Assembly (NCBI RefSeq): GCF_014638915.1
Contig: NZ_BMFQ01000001.1
Span: 310,001-374,000, forward strand
DNA: 64,000 bases
Direction: 5' to 3'
Origin: Xanthomarina arctica
Lineage (GTDB): Bacteria > Bacteroidota > Bacteroidia > Flavobacteriales > Flavobacteriaceae
The position numbers were made by a program, and so were the translations under genes. The notes below the pieces were generated by a model. That model did not search any database and had not been told where the DNA came from. It was given only the letters and a program-made list of their open reading frames with translations. Shown piece after piece: positions 1-9,119 of this stretch (the stretch's first letter is position 1; every line of letters starts with the position of its first letter).

Positions 1-628
1 GTGCTAAATAAGGGGAATCGGTTTCTAAAACAATATGTTTTAAATCTATCTGATTGATAAATTGATCTATTTTTCCATTCTTGAAAGTTAATACACCTCC
101 AATTCCTAATTTCATATTAAATATAATAGCACGTTTTGCTTGTTCTAAAGTTCCTGTAAAGCAATGGAAAATGCCAAATAAATCGTCGCCTTTTTCCTCT
201 TCTAAAACTTCAAAAATTTCATTAAAAGCGTCTCGGCAATGAATTACAATTGGTAATTTGTATTTTTTAGCAAGCTGTATTTGATGTTTGAAAGCTTTTT
301 TCTGAATTTCGAGAGTTGTTGTATCCCAATACAAATCGATTCCAATCTCCCCAATAGCATAAAAAGAACGTTTGGCCAAAAATTGATCTACAAGAGCCAG
401 TTCCTCTTGGTAATTTTCTTTAACAGATGTTGGATGCAAGCCCATCATTAAAAAAACATTTTTTGGAAAATCTTTTTCTAACTGAAGCATCGACTCAGTA
501 TAAGTTGAATCTATTGCGGGAATAAAAAAGCGTGAAACACCTGCGTCAATTGCTCTTTGGATCATGGCACTTCTATCCTCGTCGAAGGCGTCACTATATA
601 AATGGGTATGTGTGTCGGTAATAATCAT
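1..628 (-). CDS. TatD family metal-dependent hydrolase (3' end cut by window)
   Basis: Read from the ATG at 628-626 on the minus strand, 209 codons are visible before the window edge. The protein begins MIITDTHTHLY, giving the HxH metal ligands of the TatD amidohydrolase fold. It continues with GEIGID (Glu ligand), VIHCRDAF and FHCFTGT (His ligands) and ends in LETDSPYLA, the conserved Asp motif near the C-terminus. TatD enzymes are metal-dependent DNA 3'-5' exonucleases or deoxyribonucleases of the cytoplasm. Only the last few dozen residues should be missing. Family assignment is firm; the exact substrate is not. Confidence 0.93.
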   Translation of the reverse strand, partial: MIITDTHTHLYSDAFDEDRSAMIQRAIDAGVSRFFIPAIDSTYTESMLQLEKDFPKNVFLMMGLHPTSVKENYQEELALVDQFLAKRSFYAIGEIGIDLYWDTTTLEIQKKAFKHQIQLAKKYKLPIVIHCRDAFNEIFEVLEEEKGDDLFGIFHCFTGTLEQAKRAIIFNMKLGIGGVLTFKNGKIDQFINQIDLKHIVLETDSPYLA

Positions 629-680
629 GATGCAAAAGTATAGGTTCTTTTACAAATAACCTTGAGACCTACCATGATTT

Positions 681-725
681 AAACCTTTCAGGTGCTAATC
701 TCAAAACTTCGGGCCTGAAAGGTTT
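681..725 (-). terminator. Inverted repeat downstream of the sigma/TPR operon
   Basis: AAACCTTTCAGG at 681-692 is perfectly complementary to CCTGAAAGGTTT at 714-725, with a 21-nt loop. It lies just after the stop codon of the minus-strand TPR gene. The long loop and weak T-run make it a poor classical terminator. It may instead be a dispersed intergenic repeat of a kind common in Flavobacteriaceae. Confidence 0.45.
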
Positions 726-736
726 ATTTTAAGAAT

Positions 737-1468
737 CTACTTCAACTTTTTAATAAGTTGTTGTGCTTGTTTATAATCTTCAGAATCTTTAGGGATTGTT
801 TTCAAAACATTTAAACAAGCTATTTCATCTCCTTGTTTTAATTTACTTAATGCCAAATACCAGATAGCCTTGTTTTTATATACAGAAGGTGTTTGAATAA
901 TAACATCAAAAAGCGCATCTGCCTTTTCATATTTATTAAGCTCTACTAAAGAAACTGCTTTATAAAATTGTAGTTCCATATTATTGTTATCTGTTTTAAG
1001 TAATTCTGAAAAATACATGTCTGCATCTTTAAAATTTCGATTATTGAAAGCTACTTCTGCTTTGTTTAAAACGTCATTTTGCGCACTTCTAACAGTTAAA
1101 TCCATTGTTCCATAATTAGCATAATCGCTATAAACTGGATTTGAGAACTGCTGTGTTACAAAAAAACCAAGAGCTAAAATGGCCGCCACAGCAATAGAAT
1201 AATACCATGGATTTATGCGTTTTGCTTTTGTTTTTGACTGTTTGTTAAAATATGCCGAAGAAATATCTTCCACGTTCTTTTTAAAAGCTTCTGTTTTTTC
1301 TTCGTTTTTAATTTGATGTTCTAAAAAATTAGAAGTTTGTTTATATAATTGAAAAGCATCCTTAAATGCTAAATCAGTTTTTAATCTGTTTTCAAATATT
1401 TGAATATCATCTAATGATAAATCTCGTGAAAGATATGCTTCAAATAAAATGTAATCTTGGTCTTGCAT
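737..1468 (-). CDS. Membrane TPR protein, probable anti-sigma factor
   Basis: This 243-residue protein has an acidic cytoplasmic N-terminal part (about 1-85), one transmembrane segment (about 88-107, YYSIAVAAILALGFFV) and a C-terminal periplasmic part with two or three TPR-like repeats (about 135-240). It starts 2 nt after the sigma-factor stop codon, so the two are almost certainly co-transcribed. The layout (helical N-terminus, single membrane span, extracytoplasmic sensor part) fits transmembrane anti-sigma factors. No zinc-finger anti-sigma motif is visible, so that role is inferred from position and topology. Confidence 0.7.
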   Translation of the reverse strand: MQDQDYILFEAYLSRDLSLDDIQIFENRLKTDLAFKDAFQLYKQTSNFLEHQIKNEEKTEAFKKNVEDISSAYFNKQSKTKAKRINPWYYSIAVAAILALGFFVTQQFSNPVYSDYANYGTMDLTVRSAQNDVLNKAEVAFNNRNFKDADMYFSELLKTDNNNMELQFYKAVSLVELNKYEKADALFDVIIQTPSVYKNKAIWYLALSKLKQGDEIACLNVLKTIPKDSEDYKQAQQLIKKLK

Positions 1469-1470
1469 GG

Positions 1471-2052
1471 TTAAGATTTTAGGTTTTTATAACGTGGTGA
1501 CTCTTGAACCATTTTTGTAAGTTTCCCTATACATAACGATTTCTTTTTCCTAGCATATGCATAAGTCACATTTAGACTTTTAGCTACTTCTTCCATAGAT
1601 TTTATTTTAAAAGTGGCCGTTAGCAAATCTTTACAAGCTTGTCCCAGATCTTGAAACATGTCTTTAAACAAGCTGTGCTGTTCTTCAAACAACGTGGTTT
1701 CGAAGGCGAGTTCTTGAGCATCGTCATCTTTAGATAACACTTCTTCATTAATTGTTACCTCTTTATTACCAGTTTTTTTTATTTGATTCAACCATTTGCG
1801 TTTACATAGCAAGAAAAAATAGGCATCGAATGGACAGGTAAGTTTTAGTCCTTTCTCTGTGGCTTGATGGTATATGGTAATAATGGTTTCTTGGATAATA
1901 TCTTTAGCATTGGCTTCATCTCCACTATTCTGCTTGATATAGTTTATAACTTTTGGCCCAAACTTATCATATATAGTTTGTATGATAAATGCATTGTTGT
2001 GAACCAATCCATCAATATATTTTTGGTCTTCGTGACTTTTTTTTTGGCTCAT
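1471..2052 (-). CDS. ECF-type sigma-70 family RNA polymerase sigma factor
   Basis: A sigma region 2 is seen at about residues 20-95 (DIIQETIITIYHQA, then YFFLLCKRKWLNQIKK), and a region 4 helix-turn-helix at the C-terminus (MEEVAKSLNVTYAYARKKKSLCIGKL). The ORF is open to 2070, but the internal ATG at 2052 (MSQKKSHEDQKYIDG) gives the usual start for this family, so I prefer it (193 residues). It should direct RNA polymerase to a small regulon, probably including the neighbouring CHAT cassette, and be held by the TPR membrane protein encoded 2 nt downstream. The family is clear; the regulon is unknown. Confidence 0.88.
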   Translation of the reverse strand: MSQKKSHEDQKYIDGLVHNNAFIIQTIYDKFGPKVINYIKQNSGDEANAKDIIQETIITIYHQATEKGLKLTCPFDAYFFLLCKRKWLNQIKKTGNKEVTINEEVLSKDDDAQELAFETTLFEEQHSLFKDMFQDLGQACKDLLTATFKIKSMEEVAKSLNVTYAYARKKKSLCIGKLTKMVQESPRYKNLKS

Positions 2053-2198
2053 GAACCCTTGTATTTTCAACTAAAGTAAAAAAAGTTTCAGATTTATAGG
2101 TAACAATTTAAAAAAGGTTTTGATATAAGGCTGTAAGTGTAGAACATGTGATACAAACATCGAATAGAAAAAAAATTAATCCATAAAATTTTTACGTC

Positions 2199-2675
2199 AT
2201 GAGAAACACAATTTTAATTATCGCAACAGTAGCTTTAACCAATATACAGGTACATGCTACAAATGAAAAAACAACCTTTTTCCCTTCAAATAAGGTTGAA
2301 ACAATAACAACAGAAAATCTAGTGCAAGTTTTCGATTGGAATGTGAAAACGACCAAACGTACTTATTCTGGAACCTCTCCAAATATTGAACACGCAAATA
2401 AAATGATTGTTCTAGTAAGCTATGGCGAAGTTATTTTAGACAAAAAAATAGAAAGCTTTTATATGAGACGCTATGAAGCAGAAAACAACAGCAATAGATT
2501 GTATTTCTGGGAAGTAGAAAGTACTTATGGTTATGCCAAAGGCTTTTCTTCTTCTGAAGAAGATGCTAATAGAATGATAACACTTATAGCTAAAGGCGAA
2601 ATTGTTTCATCTAAAGTAATTATAAGTGGTATTGTAAAAGAGAGCCAAAGAAAAAAGGCCAGAACAAAAATATAA
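2199..2675 (+). CDS. Secreted protein with two internal repeats, function unknown
   Basis: The 158-residue product has an N-terminal signal peptide (about 1-21) and no recognised domain. Two similar stretches of about 38 residues are visible, at roughly 46-85 and 106-146. Each starts with W(N/E)V and contains AN(K/R)MI, then L and GE(V/I). The C-terminus is basic (KESQRKKARTKI). It is divergent from the sigma-factor gene, 146 bp from its start, and is followed by a terminator. Its position makes it a candidate target of that sigma factor. Expected location is periplasm or cell surface. Confidence 0.75.
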   Translation: MRNTILIIATVALTNIQVHATNEKTTFFPSNKVETITTENLVQVFDWNVKTTKRTYSGTSPNIEHANKMIVLVSYGEVILDKKIESFYMRRYEAENNSNRLYFWEVESTYGYAKGFSSSEEDANRMITLIAKGEIVSSKVIISGIVKESQRKKARTKI

Positions 2676-2721
2676 AGATGCTATTAATCGAGAGCTGAGT
2701 TATTTTATAATTCAGTGGAGA

Positions 2722-2756
2722 AGGACCTTTCATTCATTTGAAAGGTCTTTTTTTTT
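2722..2756 (+). terminator. Rho-independent terminator
   Basis: Stem GACCTTTC at 2724-2731 pairs with GAAAGGTC at 2740-2747, loop of 8 nt, followed by a run of nine T. It ends the transcript of the secreted two-repeat protein. Confidence 0.9.
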
Positions 2757-2930
2757 GATTATTAAAATTAGCTCAAATTTAAACATAGCAAACACCTTAT
2801 TTGACAAGGGTTTCCAAGACGAAAATAATATTATCTAAAATTTTTTAATAAAAAATTAAAATAAATGGGTAACAAAAAACAAGGTCTGTTTATATAAGTA
2901 TGAATAACAATTTAAAAAAACACTTTAATT

Positions 2931-3968
2931 ATGAAAACAAGAAATCAATTTCACAGTTTTTCAAAATCTTTAAAAAACGTGAATAAAAACGCTAAAACAC
3001 TTTTTGGATCCATCTTTATGGCATCCTTAGTTTTAACAAGTTGTACAACTAATGAGGATCCAGATTACTTTATTCCAGCCGAAACCAATGCAACACCACA
3101 AGAATTTGCGAATATTAGAAATCAAGCTTTAGAAAACATCACACAGCAATTCCAATTTAATGCAGACGATGGCTTTATTACCCTAACGTCTTCCAATGGT
3201 GTGGAAATTTCTATAGATGGAAATTGTTTAACTAAAAATGGAGCTGCTATAACTGGAATGGTAGATTTGGAGTATGTAGAGATTTTTGAAAAAGGCAACA
3301 TGCTTACTACCAACAAACCAACCATGGGGCTGATGGCTAATGGCGATAAAGCTTTATTATTAACTGGAGGAGAGTTCTTTTTAGAAGCCACACAAGATGG
3401 CATTTCTCTAGAAACCAATTGTGCTCTACAATTAAAAGTACCAACAGCTTTAACTGGAGGCACAGATAATACGATGACTCTTTGGTATGGTGATATAGAT
3501 GAAGACGGAGATCTTACTTGGGAAGAGGTTGAAGGAGACGAGCCTGGACAAGAAAATGGTGTTTTTACACAAGGCACAAATTACTATGTCATGTTTAACC
3601 AATTTGGCTGGTCTAATATCGATAGATTCTACAACGATCCAAGACCCAAAACAACTATTACTGTAGCTGTTCCTGCTGGTTATCACAACACAAATAGTAC
3701 GGTATATTTATCCTATGACGGAGAAGATAGTGGCTTAGCACGACTTGATTCTTACGATCCAATTGCAGGGTTGTTCAGTGAGCATTATGGACAAATTCCT
3801 ATTGGTTTGGAATGTCATTTAATTTTTGTCACCGAAGAAGATGGAAACTGGAAGTATGCTATAAAGGCTGTGACTATTGCAGAAGACGGAGCAAGTATTT
3901 TTAGTTTATCTGAAACTTTAATAGCAACAGAAGCCGAACTAGTACAACAAATTAATTTTTTGCCCTAA
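2931..3968 (+). CDS. Outer-surface lipoprotein with an EF-hand-like loop
   Basis: The 345-residue product has a long N-terminal signal region ending in the lipobox LTSC, which places the lipidated cysteine at residue 38. The mature part looks beta-rich and matches no family I can name. Within it, DIDEDGDLTWEE reproduces the Asp spacing of a 12-residue EF-hand calcium loop (D at 1, 3, 5; G at 6; hydrophobic at 8; E at 12). It is flanked by terminators on both sides, so it is probably a single-gene unit, directly upstream of the PKD/barrel protein. Function unknown. Confidence 0.78.
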   Translation: MKTRNQFHSFSKSLKNVNKNAKTLFGSIFMASLVLTSCTTNEDPDYFIPAETNATPQEFANIRNQALENITQQFQFNADDGFITLTSSNGVEISIDGNCLTKNGAAITGMVDLEYVEIFEKGNMLTTNKPTMGLMANGDKALLLTGGEFFLEATQDGISLETNCALQLKVPTALTGGTDNTMTLWYGDIDEDGDLTWEEVEGDEPGQENGVFTQGTNYYVMFNQFGWSNIDRFYNDPRPKTTITVAVPAGYHNTNSTVYLSYDGEDSGLARLDSYDPIAGLFSEHYGQIPIGLECHLIFVTEEDGNWKYAIKAVTIAEDGASIFSLSETLIATEAELVQQINFLP

Positions 3969-3980
3969 TTTAACCTAGAG

Positions 3981-4015
3981 AAGCGATGGTTGTAATGACC
4001 ATCGCTTTTTGTATT
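3981..4015 (+). terminator. Rho-independent terminator
   Basis: AAGCGATGGT at 3981-3990 pairs with ACCATCGCTT at 3998-4007, followed by T-rich sequence. It ends the lipoprotein transcript, 26 bp before the preferred start of the next gene. Confidence 0.88.
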
Positions 4016-4041
4016 TTAGCCTGAACCAAATATATCTAATC

Positions 4042-6000
4042 ATGAGAATATGTTTTACCGTAATACTTTTTTGCTGTTGTTTACAATGGCTTTCTGCACA
4101 AAACACAGTTCCTCAAGATAGTATTAAACGCGTTGCAACTATTACATATGAAGTTGAAGGATCAGCTATTCAGTTTACCCCAGAAGCTCCAACTTTAGAG
4201 CAAATTGCTGGTGCTCCAAAAGCCTTCTATTCTTATTATTGGGAATTTGATGATGGCACGTATAGCAAGGAAGAATACCCGAAACACAGCTATCAAACTC
4301 CTGGAGATTACGAAGTAAAACTTTGGGCAACCAATCATTACGACACCGGAAAACCACCAAGCTCCAGACCAAAAAAAATTACAGTTACAAAAACTAATAA
4401 TTCTTCTACTGACGAAGCCTCCATGACAGAAGACTTAAATCTTCAGCGCAATAGAGAACCTATGCCAGAGGAAGATATTGTAGTGGTTATGAGCTATAAA
4501 AACTACTTAAATTATAATACCAGTGGAAAATTGTTCTTGTTTTACAACGAACAAAAATTTAAAGCCGATAACTTCATCATAGAAGATATTAGAACCTATC
4601 ATGAAGAAAAAAAATCGGCAAAAACCGATTTTGTTTATACAAATACAATAGACAATTTTGAAAACACCCTATTAGCTTCAGCTCAAGATGGTTTTTTAAA
4701 TTTAAAAGCCAAACCACAGGATTCTACCATAAAAACCAATTTGCCATTAACTCTAGAAGAATCCAAAGCTTATTATAGAAATTATGAGCAATTTGAATTC
4801 AATAATTTGGAACCTAATGAAGAACGTCATTTGTTTTTCACTTTAAAAACACCTCCAGAAATGCTTAAAGATACCAGCGCGATAATTTCTATTCGCGGTG
4901 TCTATGTTCCCGATGTCAATTTCGATAATCATAAAGTAAAAGACATGGAAATGGAGATTGTAACCTCTCACGATCCTAACAACATGTCCAGCAATAGCAC
5001 ATTCTTGAATTATAGATTGGTTCGCTTTAAAACTTTAACCTATAAAATTAAATTTCAGAATAATGGAGAAGGTCCAGCTACAACCATTCGGTTAGAAACA
5101 GATATTCCAGAGATGCTAGACAAATCGACCATTGAAGTTACAGACATGTATCCAAAATGTGAAATTTGCCCTAAGGAAGAAGAAGTTCGTTACAGCTGTT
5201 TGGATACCACATTTACAGATACTCAGGCCATATTTACTTTTAAAAATATTTATTTACCAGGAAGTGAACAAAAAAATGTGAAAGAATATGATTCTACTAA
5301 AGGCTTTGTAAAGTACAATATTAAATTTGCTAAAGATTTTCACAAACAAAAAACTAAAAGTAGAACGGACATTATTTTTGATAAAAATGACCCCATTATC
5401 ACCAATTACTCCACCACTAGATTTGTGCCAGGTATTTCTATAGGTGCCAAAGTGGGATATAATTCTTATTCCGATTTAAAAAACTCTGAAAGCTACTTTG
5501 TTGGTGCTACCCTATCTCCTTATAAATCCTACAGATGGTATTGGCAAGTGGAATTATTGAATAGTTTTCACACCTATGACGACAACGCAAATACTCAAGA
5601 AATTATTGTTGATGGAACACAAGGGTTTCGATATCTACAACGTACAACTACCAATAACAGTTACAAAAACGTGGATTGGGAAATTCCAGTTCTTATGCGT
5701 TACAACCTCAATAACTACATAGGTATTGGTGCAGGAATACAGGGTATGATTTCTTTAAGCGAAAAGCAAACTCAAGATGTATTAATTGAACAATTTGAAG
5801 GGATAAATGACGATTATTTAATAAATAGTGAAACCTATTCTAGTGAAAACACAAATTCTTTCACCAATTTCAGAACAGGTTTGTTATTAGATGTTACAGC
5901 TGGATTTGCTAGAATTGGACCAAGTATTGGCGCAAGATATGTCCTGAATTTTAAAGAGGATTATAATTATTTACAATTATATGCTATTTGGAAATTCTAA
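4042..6000 (+). CDS. PKD-domain protein with C-terminal outer-membrane beta-barrel
   Basis: I choose the ATG at 4042 because MRICFTVILFCCCLQWLSAQ is a good signal peptide; the upstream in-frame ATG at 4009 overlaps the preceding terminator. The mature protein has a PKD-like domain (about residues 40-115, YYWEFDDGTYSKEEYPKHSY). A central Ig-like repeat region follows, with a DPNN motif and YKIKFQNNGEGPA, as in proteins with a DUF11 or DUF7619-type domain. The last 190 residues look like an outer-membrane barrel ending in WKF. It probably exposes the PKD part to the periplasm or the surface. It is 30 bp upstream of the CHAT gene and likely co-transcribed with it. Confidence 0.75.
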   Translation: MRICFTVILFCCCLQWLSAQNTVPQDSIKRVATITYEVEGSAIQFTPEAPTLEQIAGAPKAFYSYYWEFDDGTYSKEEYPKHSYQTPGDYEVKLWATNHYDTGKPPSSRPKKITVTKTNNSSTDEASMTEDLNLQRNREPMPEEDIVVVMSYKNYLNYNTSGKLFLFYNEQKFKADNFIIEDIRTYHEEKKSAKTDFVYTNTIDNFENTLLASAQDGFLNLKAKPQDSTIKTNLPLTLEESKAYYRNYEQFEFNNLEPNEERHLFFTLKTPPEMLKDTSAIISIRGVYVPDVNFDNHKVKDMEMEIVTSHDPNNMSSNSTFLNYRLVRFKTLTYKIKFQNNGEGPATTIRLETDIPEMLDKSTIEVTDMYPKCEICPKEEEVRYSCLDTTFTDTQAIFTFKNIYLPGSEQKNVKEYDSTKGFVKYNIKFAKDFHKQKTKSRTDIIFDKNDPIITNYSTTRFVPGISIGAKVGYNSYSDLKNSESYFVGATLSPYKSYRWYWQVELLNSFHTYDDNANTQEIIVDGTQGFRYLQRTTTNNSYKNVDWEIPVLMRYNLNNYIGIGAGIQGMISLSEKQTQDVLIEQFEGINDDYLINSETYSSENTNSFTNFRTGLLLDVTAGFARIGPSIGARYVLNFKEDYNYLQLYAIWKF

Positions 6001-6030
6001 ACCCTCAGAAGTTATCCTGAGTACTTTCTT

Positions 6031-8601
6031 ATGAAAAAAATTCTGCTTTTACTACTTTGCTTTTTAAGTGAATTTACTTTTTCACAGAGTTTGGAAGATG
6101 CTATTTATTCAGCCACTGAAAGCTTTATAGCGAATAAAAACATAACATCTTTTGAAACCTTAAAGGAACATGAAACCTTATTTAAAAAACAGGTATCAAC
6201 CAAAGACGAACAATTGGCCTTTGTATTCTTACTATGCAATAAAGCGTATTTTTTAAACGATTTAAATAAATTCACTCCTGCCATTATAGCCTACGAAGAT
6301 GCATGGAAACGTTATAGTAACAACCAACTTGCCAGTATTTCAGATTATGACATTATTGAATACTGTTTAAAACCTCTTGGAAATTTATATACCAAAACCA
6401 ACAACTATACAGATGCTGAAAACACCATCAAACAGTATTTATTTTTAGCGCAAAAAAAGGATAATAATAGGCAATATATTGCAGGTATCATCAACCTTTC
6501 TGTGTTATACCAAACTCGTGGCATGCATCCATCTGTTGTGGATTTAATAAGTCAAACCGAGACTGTTTCAAATATTGAAACCACACAAAAAGAGACATTA
6601 AAAACGCTTAAAACCTCTAGTTTAATTGCTTTAAACGGGACTACTAATTATCATTTAGATCGGGATGATATGTTGTCAAATCCGAAAGGAGCGTATAACA
6701 GATACCAACTAGAATATGAATTGGCATTAAAAAAAGGCGATTATGAAATGGCCTTAAAAAACTTTAATCTTTCAATGCTATTTCAAAATAGAGATTCTCT
6801 AACACACAGAGAACTTGCTAAAAACCATCTCAAAAAAGCCCAATTACACTATTTATTAAGGGATTTTGATGTAGCTAATCAAAGTTTACAATTAGCTTTA
6901 CGTCCTTTAATTCCTGATTTAGAAATAAACATCATTCCTGAAAAATCACATTTATATGCTGAAAATACATTTATAGATATTTTCGACTTAATGGCCAGAT
7001 TACAAATAAATGAAGAAATAGCTTTAGCTTATTACGATTTGAGTTTTTATGTCTCCGAATTATTAATAGAGAGTCTCACATCACAAGAATCGAAAATCAC
7101 GAATCAAGCAAGTAATAGAAAACGCAGTGAAAATTGCATTGAATTACTTTTTGAAAAATATCAAAACAATTCAAATCCTGAAACTTTTACACGAGCCTTG
7201 CATTATGCAGAAACTTATAAGGCATCTGTTTTAAAAGGGGTCATGGACAAAAAATCTTTATTAGAAAAACATCCAAACGACAGTTTGCTACTAAAAGAAC
7301 AAGATCTCCTTAAACAACAAGAACAGTTAACAGATATTTTAATCAAGACGCAATTAGGGTATCAAACAAGAACGAACGATAGTTTAAACAAACAACTTTT
7401 AGATATTAGCATGGGTTTAAAAACCCTTCAACAGCAAATAGAAATTAAATATCCTAAAGAAAGAACCAATTTTGAAATATCAGATATTCAAAAACAACTT
7501 CAATTGGACCAAGCAATTCTTGTGGACTATTTTTATGGACAACATGCTATTTATCAGTTTATAATTTCAGAAAAGAGCACGGATTTTCAAAAGATTGAAT
7601 TAAACGCTGCTTCCAAAAGCGAGATCACCAATTTTATTCATTTATTCGATAATGCATCCGTAATAAATAACAACATTGATGCGTTTTCAGCACAAGCTTT
7701 TAAGATGTATACTTTTTTGAATTTAGATGAAACTTTAACTGCTAAAAACTTGATTATAATACCCGATGGCCTGTTAAATTTTATTCCTTTTGAAGCGCTA
7801 CTAACAGAAAAAACGCAGAGCATGAACTTTTCTACTATGCCCTTTTTAGTAGTCAAACAGCAGGTGGTTTACAATTCAAATGTGCGTTTTTATTTAGAAA
7901 AACCAATGGTATCTATAAATCAAAAAGTATTAGGGGTTTTTCCAGTGTTTAAAAATACAAATCAACCGCTTAGCTATTCTATAGAGGAGGCAAAAGCTTT
8001 AAAAGAAGAAACTGGGGCTACTATTTTTATAGATTCCCAAGCTACAAAAAGTCATTTTATTCAATCGGCCTCAAAATACAATGTGTTACATATATCTACA
8101 CATGCCACAAGTGGGGATTTTAGGAATCCTGCAACTATGGCTTTTTATGATGAGCCCATGCTTTTAAACGAATTTTACAGTTTAAATATCAATCCAAATT
8201 TAGTTGTTTTAAGTGCCTGTGAAACGGGAGTTGGAAAGATCCAAAAAGGCGAAGGTGCCATGAGCATTGCTAGAGGTTTTCAATATGCAGGCGCAAAGAA
8301 CATTTTATTTTCACAATGGCAAATAAATGATGCCTCTACAGCCACCTTAATGACTTATTTTTACAAACAGTATAAAAAAACTGGATCTGCTTCCATAGCT
8401 AACAGACTCTCTAAACTAGATTATTTACAAGACAATTCTATTAGTAACATTAAGAAATCGCCATATTATTGGAGTGCTTTTGTTTATTATGGAACATTAA
8501 GTCCAGAAAAGGAATCCAACCATGGCATTTATTATTTCTTAGGCATTCTGGCTCTCTTAATTATTGTATTTTTATACTATAGAAAACAGAACAGAATATG
8601 A
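6031..8601 (+). CDS. TPR-CHAT domain protein (caspase-like protease), membrane-anchored
   Basis: The 856-residue product has a signal peptide (MKKILLLLLCFLSEFTFSQ), TPR-like helical repeats (about 40-330), a coiled-coil region (about 410-480) and a CHAT domain (about 570-835). The putative catalytic dyad is His691 in HISTHA and Cys730 in LSACETG, and both motifs are intact. A single transmembrane helix follows (about 833-850) with a short basic tail, so the CHAT domain should face the periplasm. CHAT proteases of clan CD cut specific protein substrates after TPR-mediated recognition. The stop overlaps the retropepsin gene by 4 bp. Substrate unknown. Confidence 0.9.
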   Translation: MKKILLLLLCFLSEFTFSQSLEDAIYSATESFIANKNITSFETLKEHETLFKKQVSTKDEQLAFVFLLCNKAYFLNDLNKFTPAIIAYEDAWKRYSNNQLASISDYDIIEYCLKPLGNLYTKTNNYTDAENTIKQYLFLAQKKDNNRQYIAGIINLSVLYQTRGMHPSVVDLISQTETVSNIETTQKETLKTLKTSSLIALNGTTNYHLDRDDMLSNPKGAYNRYQLEYELALKKGDYEMALKNFNLSMLFQNRDSLTHRELAKNHLKKAQLHYLLRDFDVANQSLQLALRPLIPDLEINIIPEKSHLYAENTFIDIFDLMARLQINEEIALAYYDLSFYVSELLIESLTSQESKITNQASNRKRSENCIELLFEKYQNNSNPETFTRALHYAETYKASVLKGVMDKKSLLEKHPNDSLLLKEQDLLKQQEQLTDILIKTQLGYQTRTNDSLNKQLLDISMGLKTLQQQIEIKYPKERTNFEISDIQKQLQLDQAILVDYFYGQHAIYQFIISEKSTDFQKIELNAASKSEITNFIHLFDNASVINNNIDAFSAQAFKMYTFLNLDETLTAKNLIIIPDGLLNFIPFEALLTEKTQSMNFSTMPFLVVKQQVVYNSNVRFYLEKPMVSINQKVLGVFPVFKNTNQPLSYSIEEAKALKEETGATIFIDSQATKSHFIQSASKYNVLHISTHATSGDFRNPATMAFYDEPMLLNEFYSLNINPNLVVLSACETGVGKIQKGEGAMSIARGFQYAGAKNILFSQWQINDASTATLMTYFYKQYKKTGSASIANRLSKLDYLQDNSISNIKKSPYYWSAFVYYGTLSPEKESNHGIYYFLGILALLIIVFLYYRKQNRI

Positions 8602-9056
8602 GTGAGATAGCAAGTTTAAATCTTAAAGACTTTCTTTTAGAAAAGGGTTATACCAAGGTTAAATTGAAATTAACTAGAACCAATCATTTTGAAATCAAGG
8701 CCAGCATTAATGGCGTCAAAGGACTTTTTATTTTGGATACAGGCGCTTCTAGTTCTTGCGTGGGTTTTGAAGCCATAGAAACGTTTAACCTCAAAGCCAA
8801 GGATTCTGAAATTAAGGCTGCTGGCGCCGGAGCAATAGATATGGTCACTCAAATTTCCAATAAGAATACCTTGAAAATAGGAAAGTGGAAAAAAAACAAA
8901 GTAGCTCTTATTCTATTTAATTTAACCCACGTAAATACCGCTTTAGTAAGCCATAATGCACAACCAGTTGATGGTATTATTGGTGCAGATATATTAAAAA
9001 AATCTAAAGCCATTATAGATTATGAAAAGAAATATCTCTATCTAAAACTCCAGTAA
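8598..9056 (+). CDS. Retropepsin-like aspartic protease
   Basis: The 152-residue single-domain protein contains FILDTGASSS with catalytic Asp47 and the downstream GIIGADIL flap-side motif of clan AA proteases. Such proteins act as dimers because each chain carries one Asp-Thr-Gly. No signal peptide is evident, so it is probably cytoplasmic, unlike the CHAT protein. Its ATG overlaps the CHAT stop (ATGA), which indicates translational coupling and a common task. Possible targets are the anti-sigma protein's cytoplasmic part or the CHAT tail; that is inference only. Confidence 0.87.
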   Translation: MSEIASLNLKDFLLEKGYTKVKLKLTRTNHFEIKASINGVKGLFILDTGASSSCVGFEAIETFNLKAKDSEIKAAGAGAIDMVTQISNKNTLKIGKWKKNKVALILFNLTHVNTALVSHNAQPVDGIIGADILKKSKAIIDYEKKYLYLKLQ

Positions 9057-9119
9057 ATAAACTTCTTTCATTTAAATATTCATATCTTTATTACTTATTT
9101 CTACTAACGAATCCACCCT

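Noticed and set aside
1864-2079. 71-codon open frame on the plus strand opposite the sigma factor
   Set aside because: Mirrors the sigma-factor coding sequence and has no start context or conserved pattern.
3122-3577. 151-codon minus-strand frame
   Set aside because: Antisense to the lipoprotein gene; Ser/Pro-rich translation typical of a reversed AT-rich coding strand.
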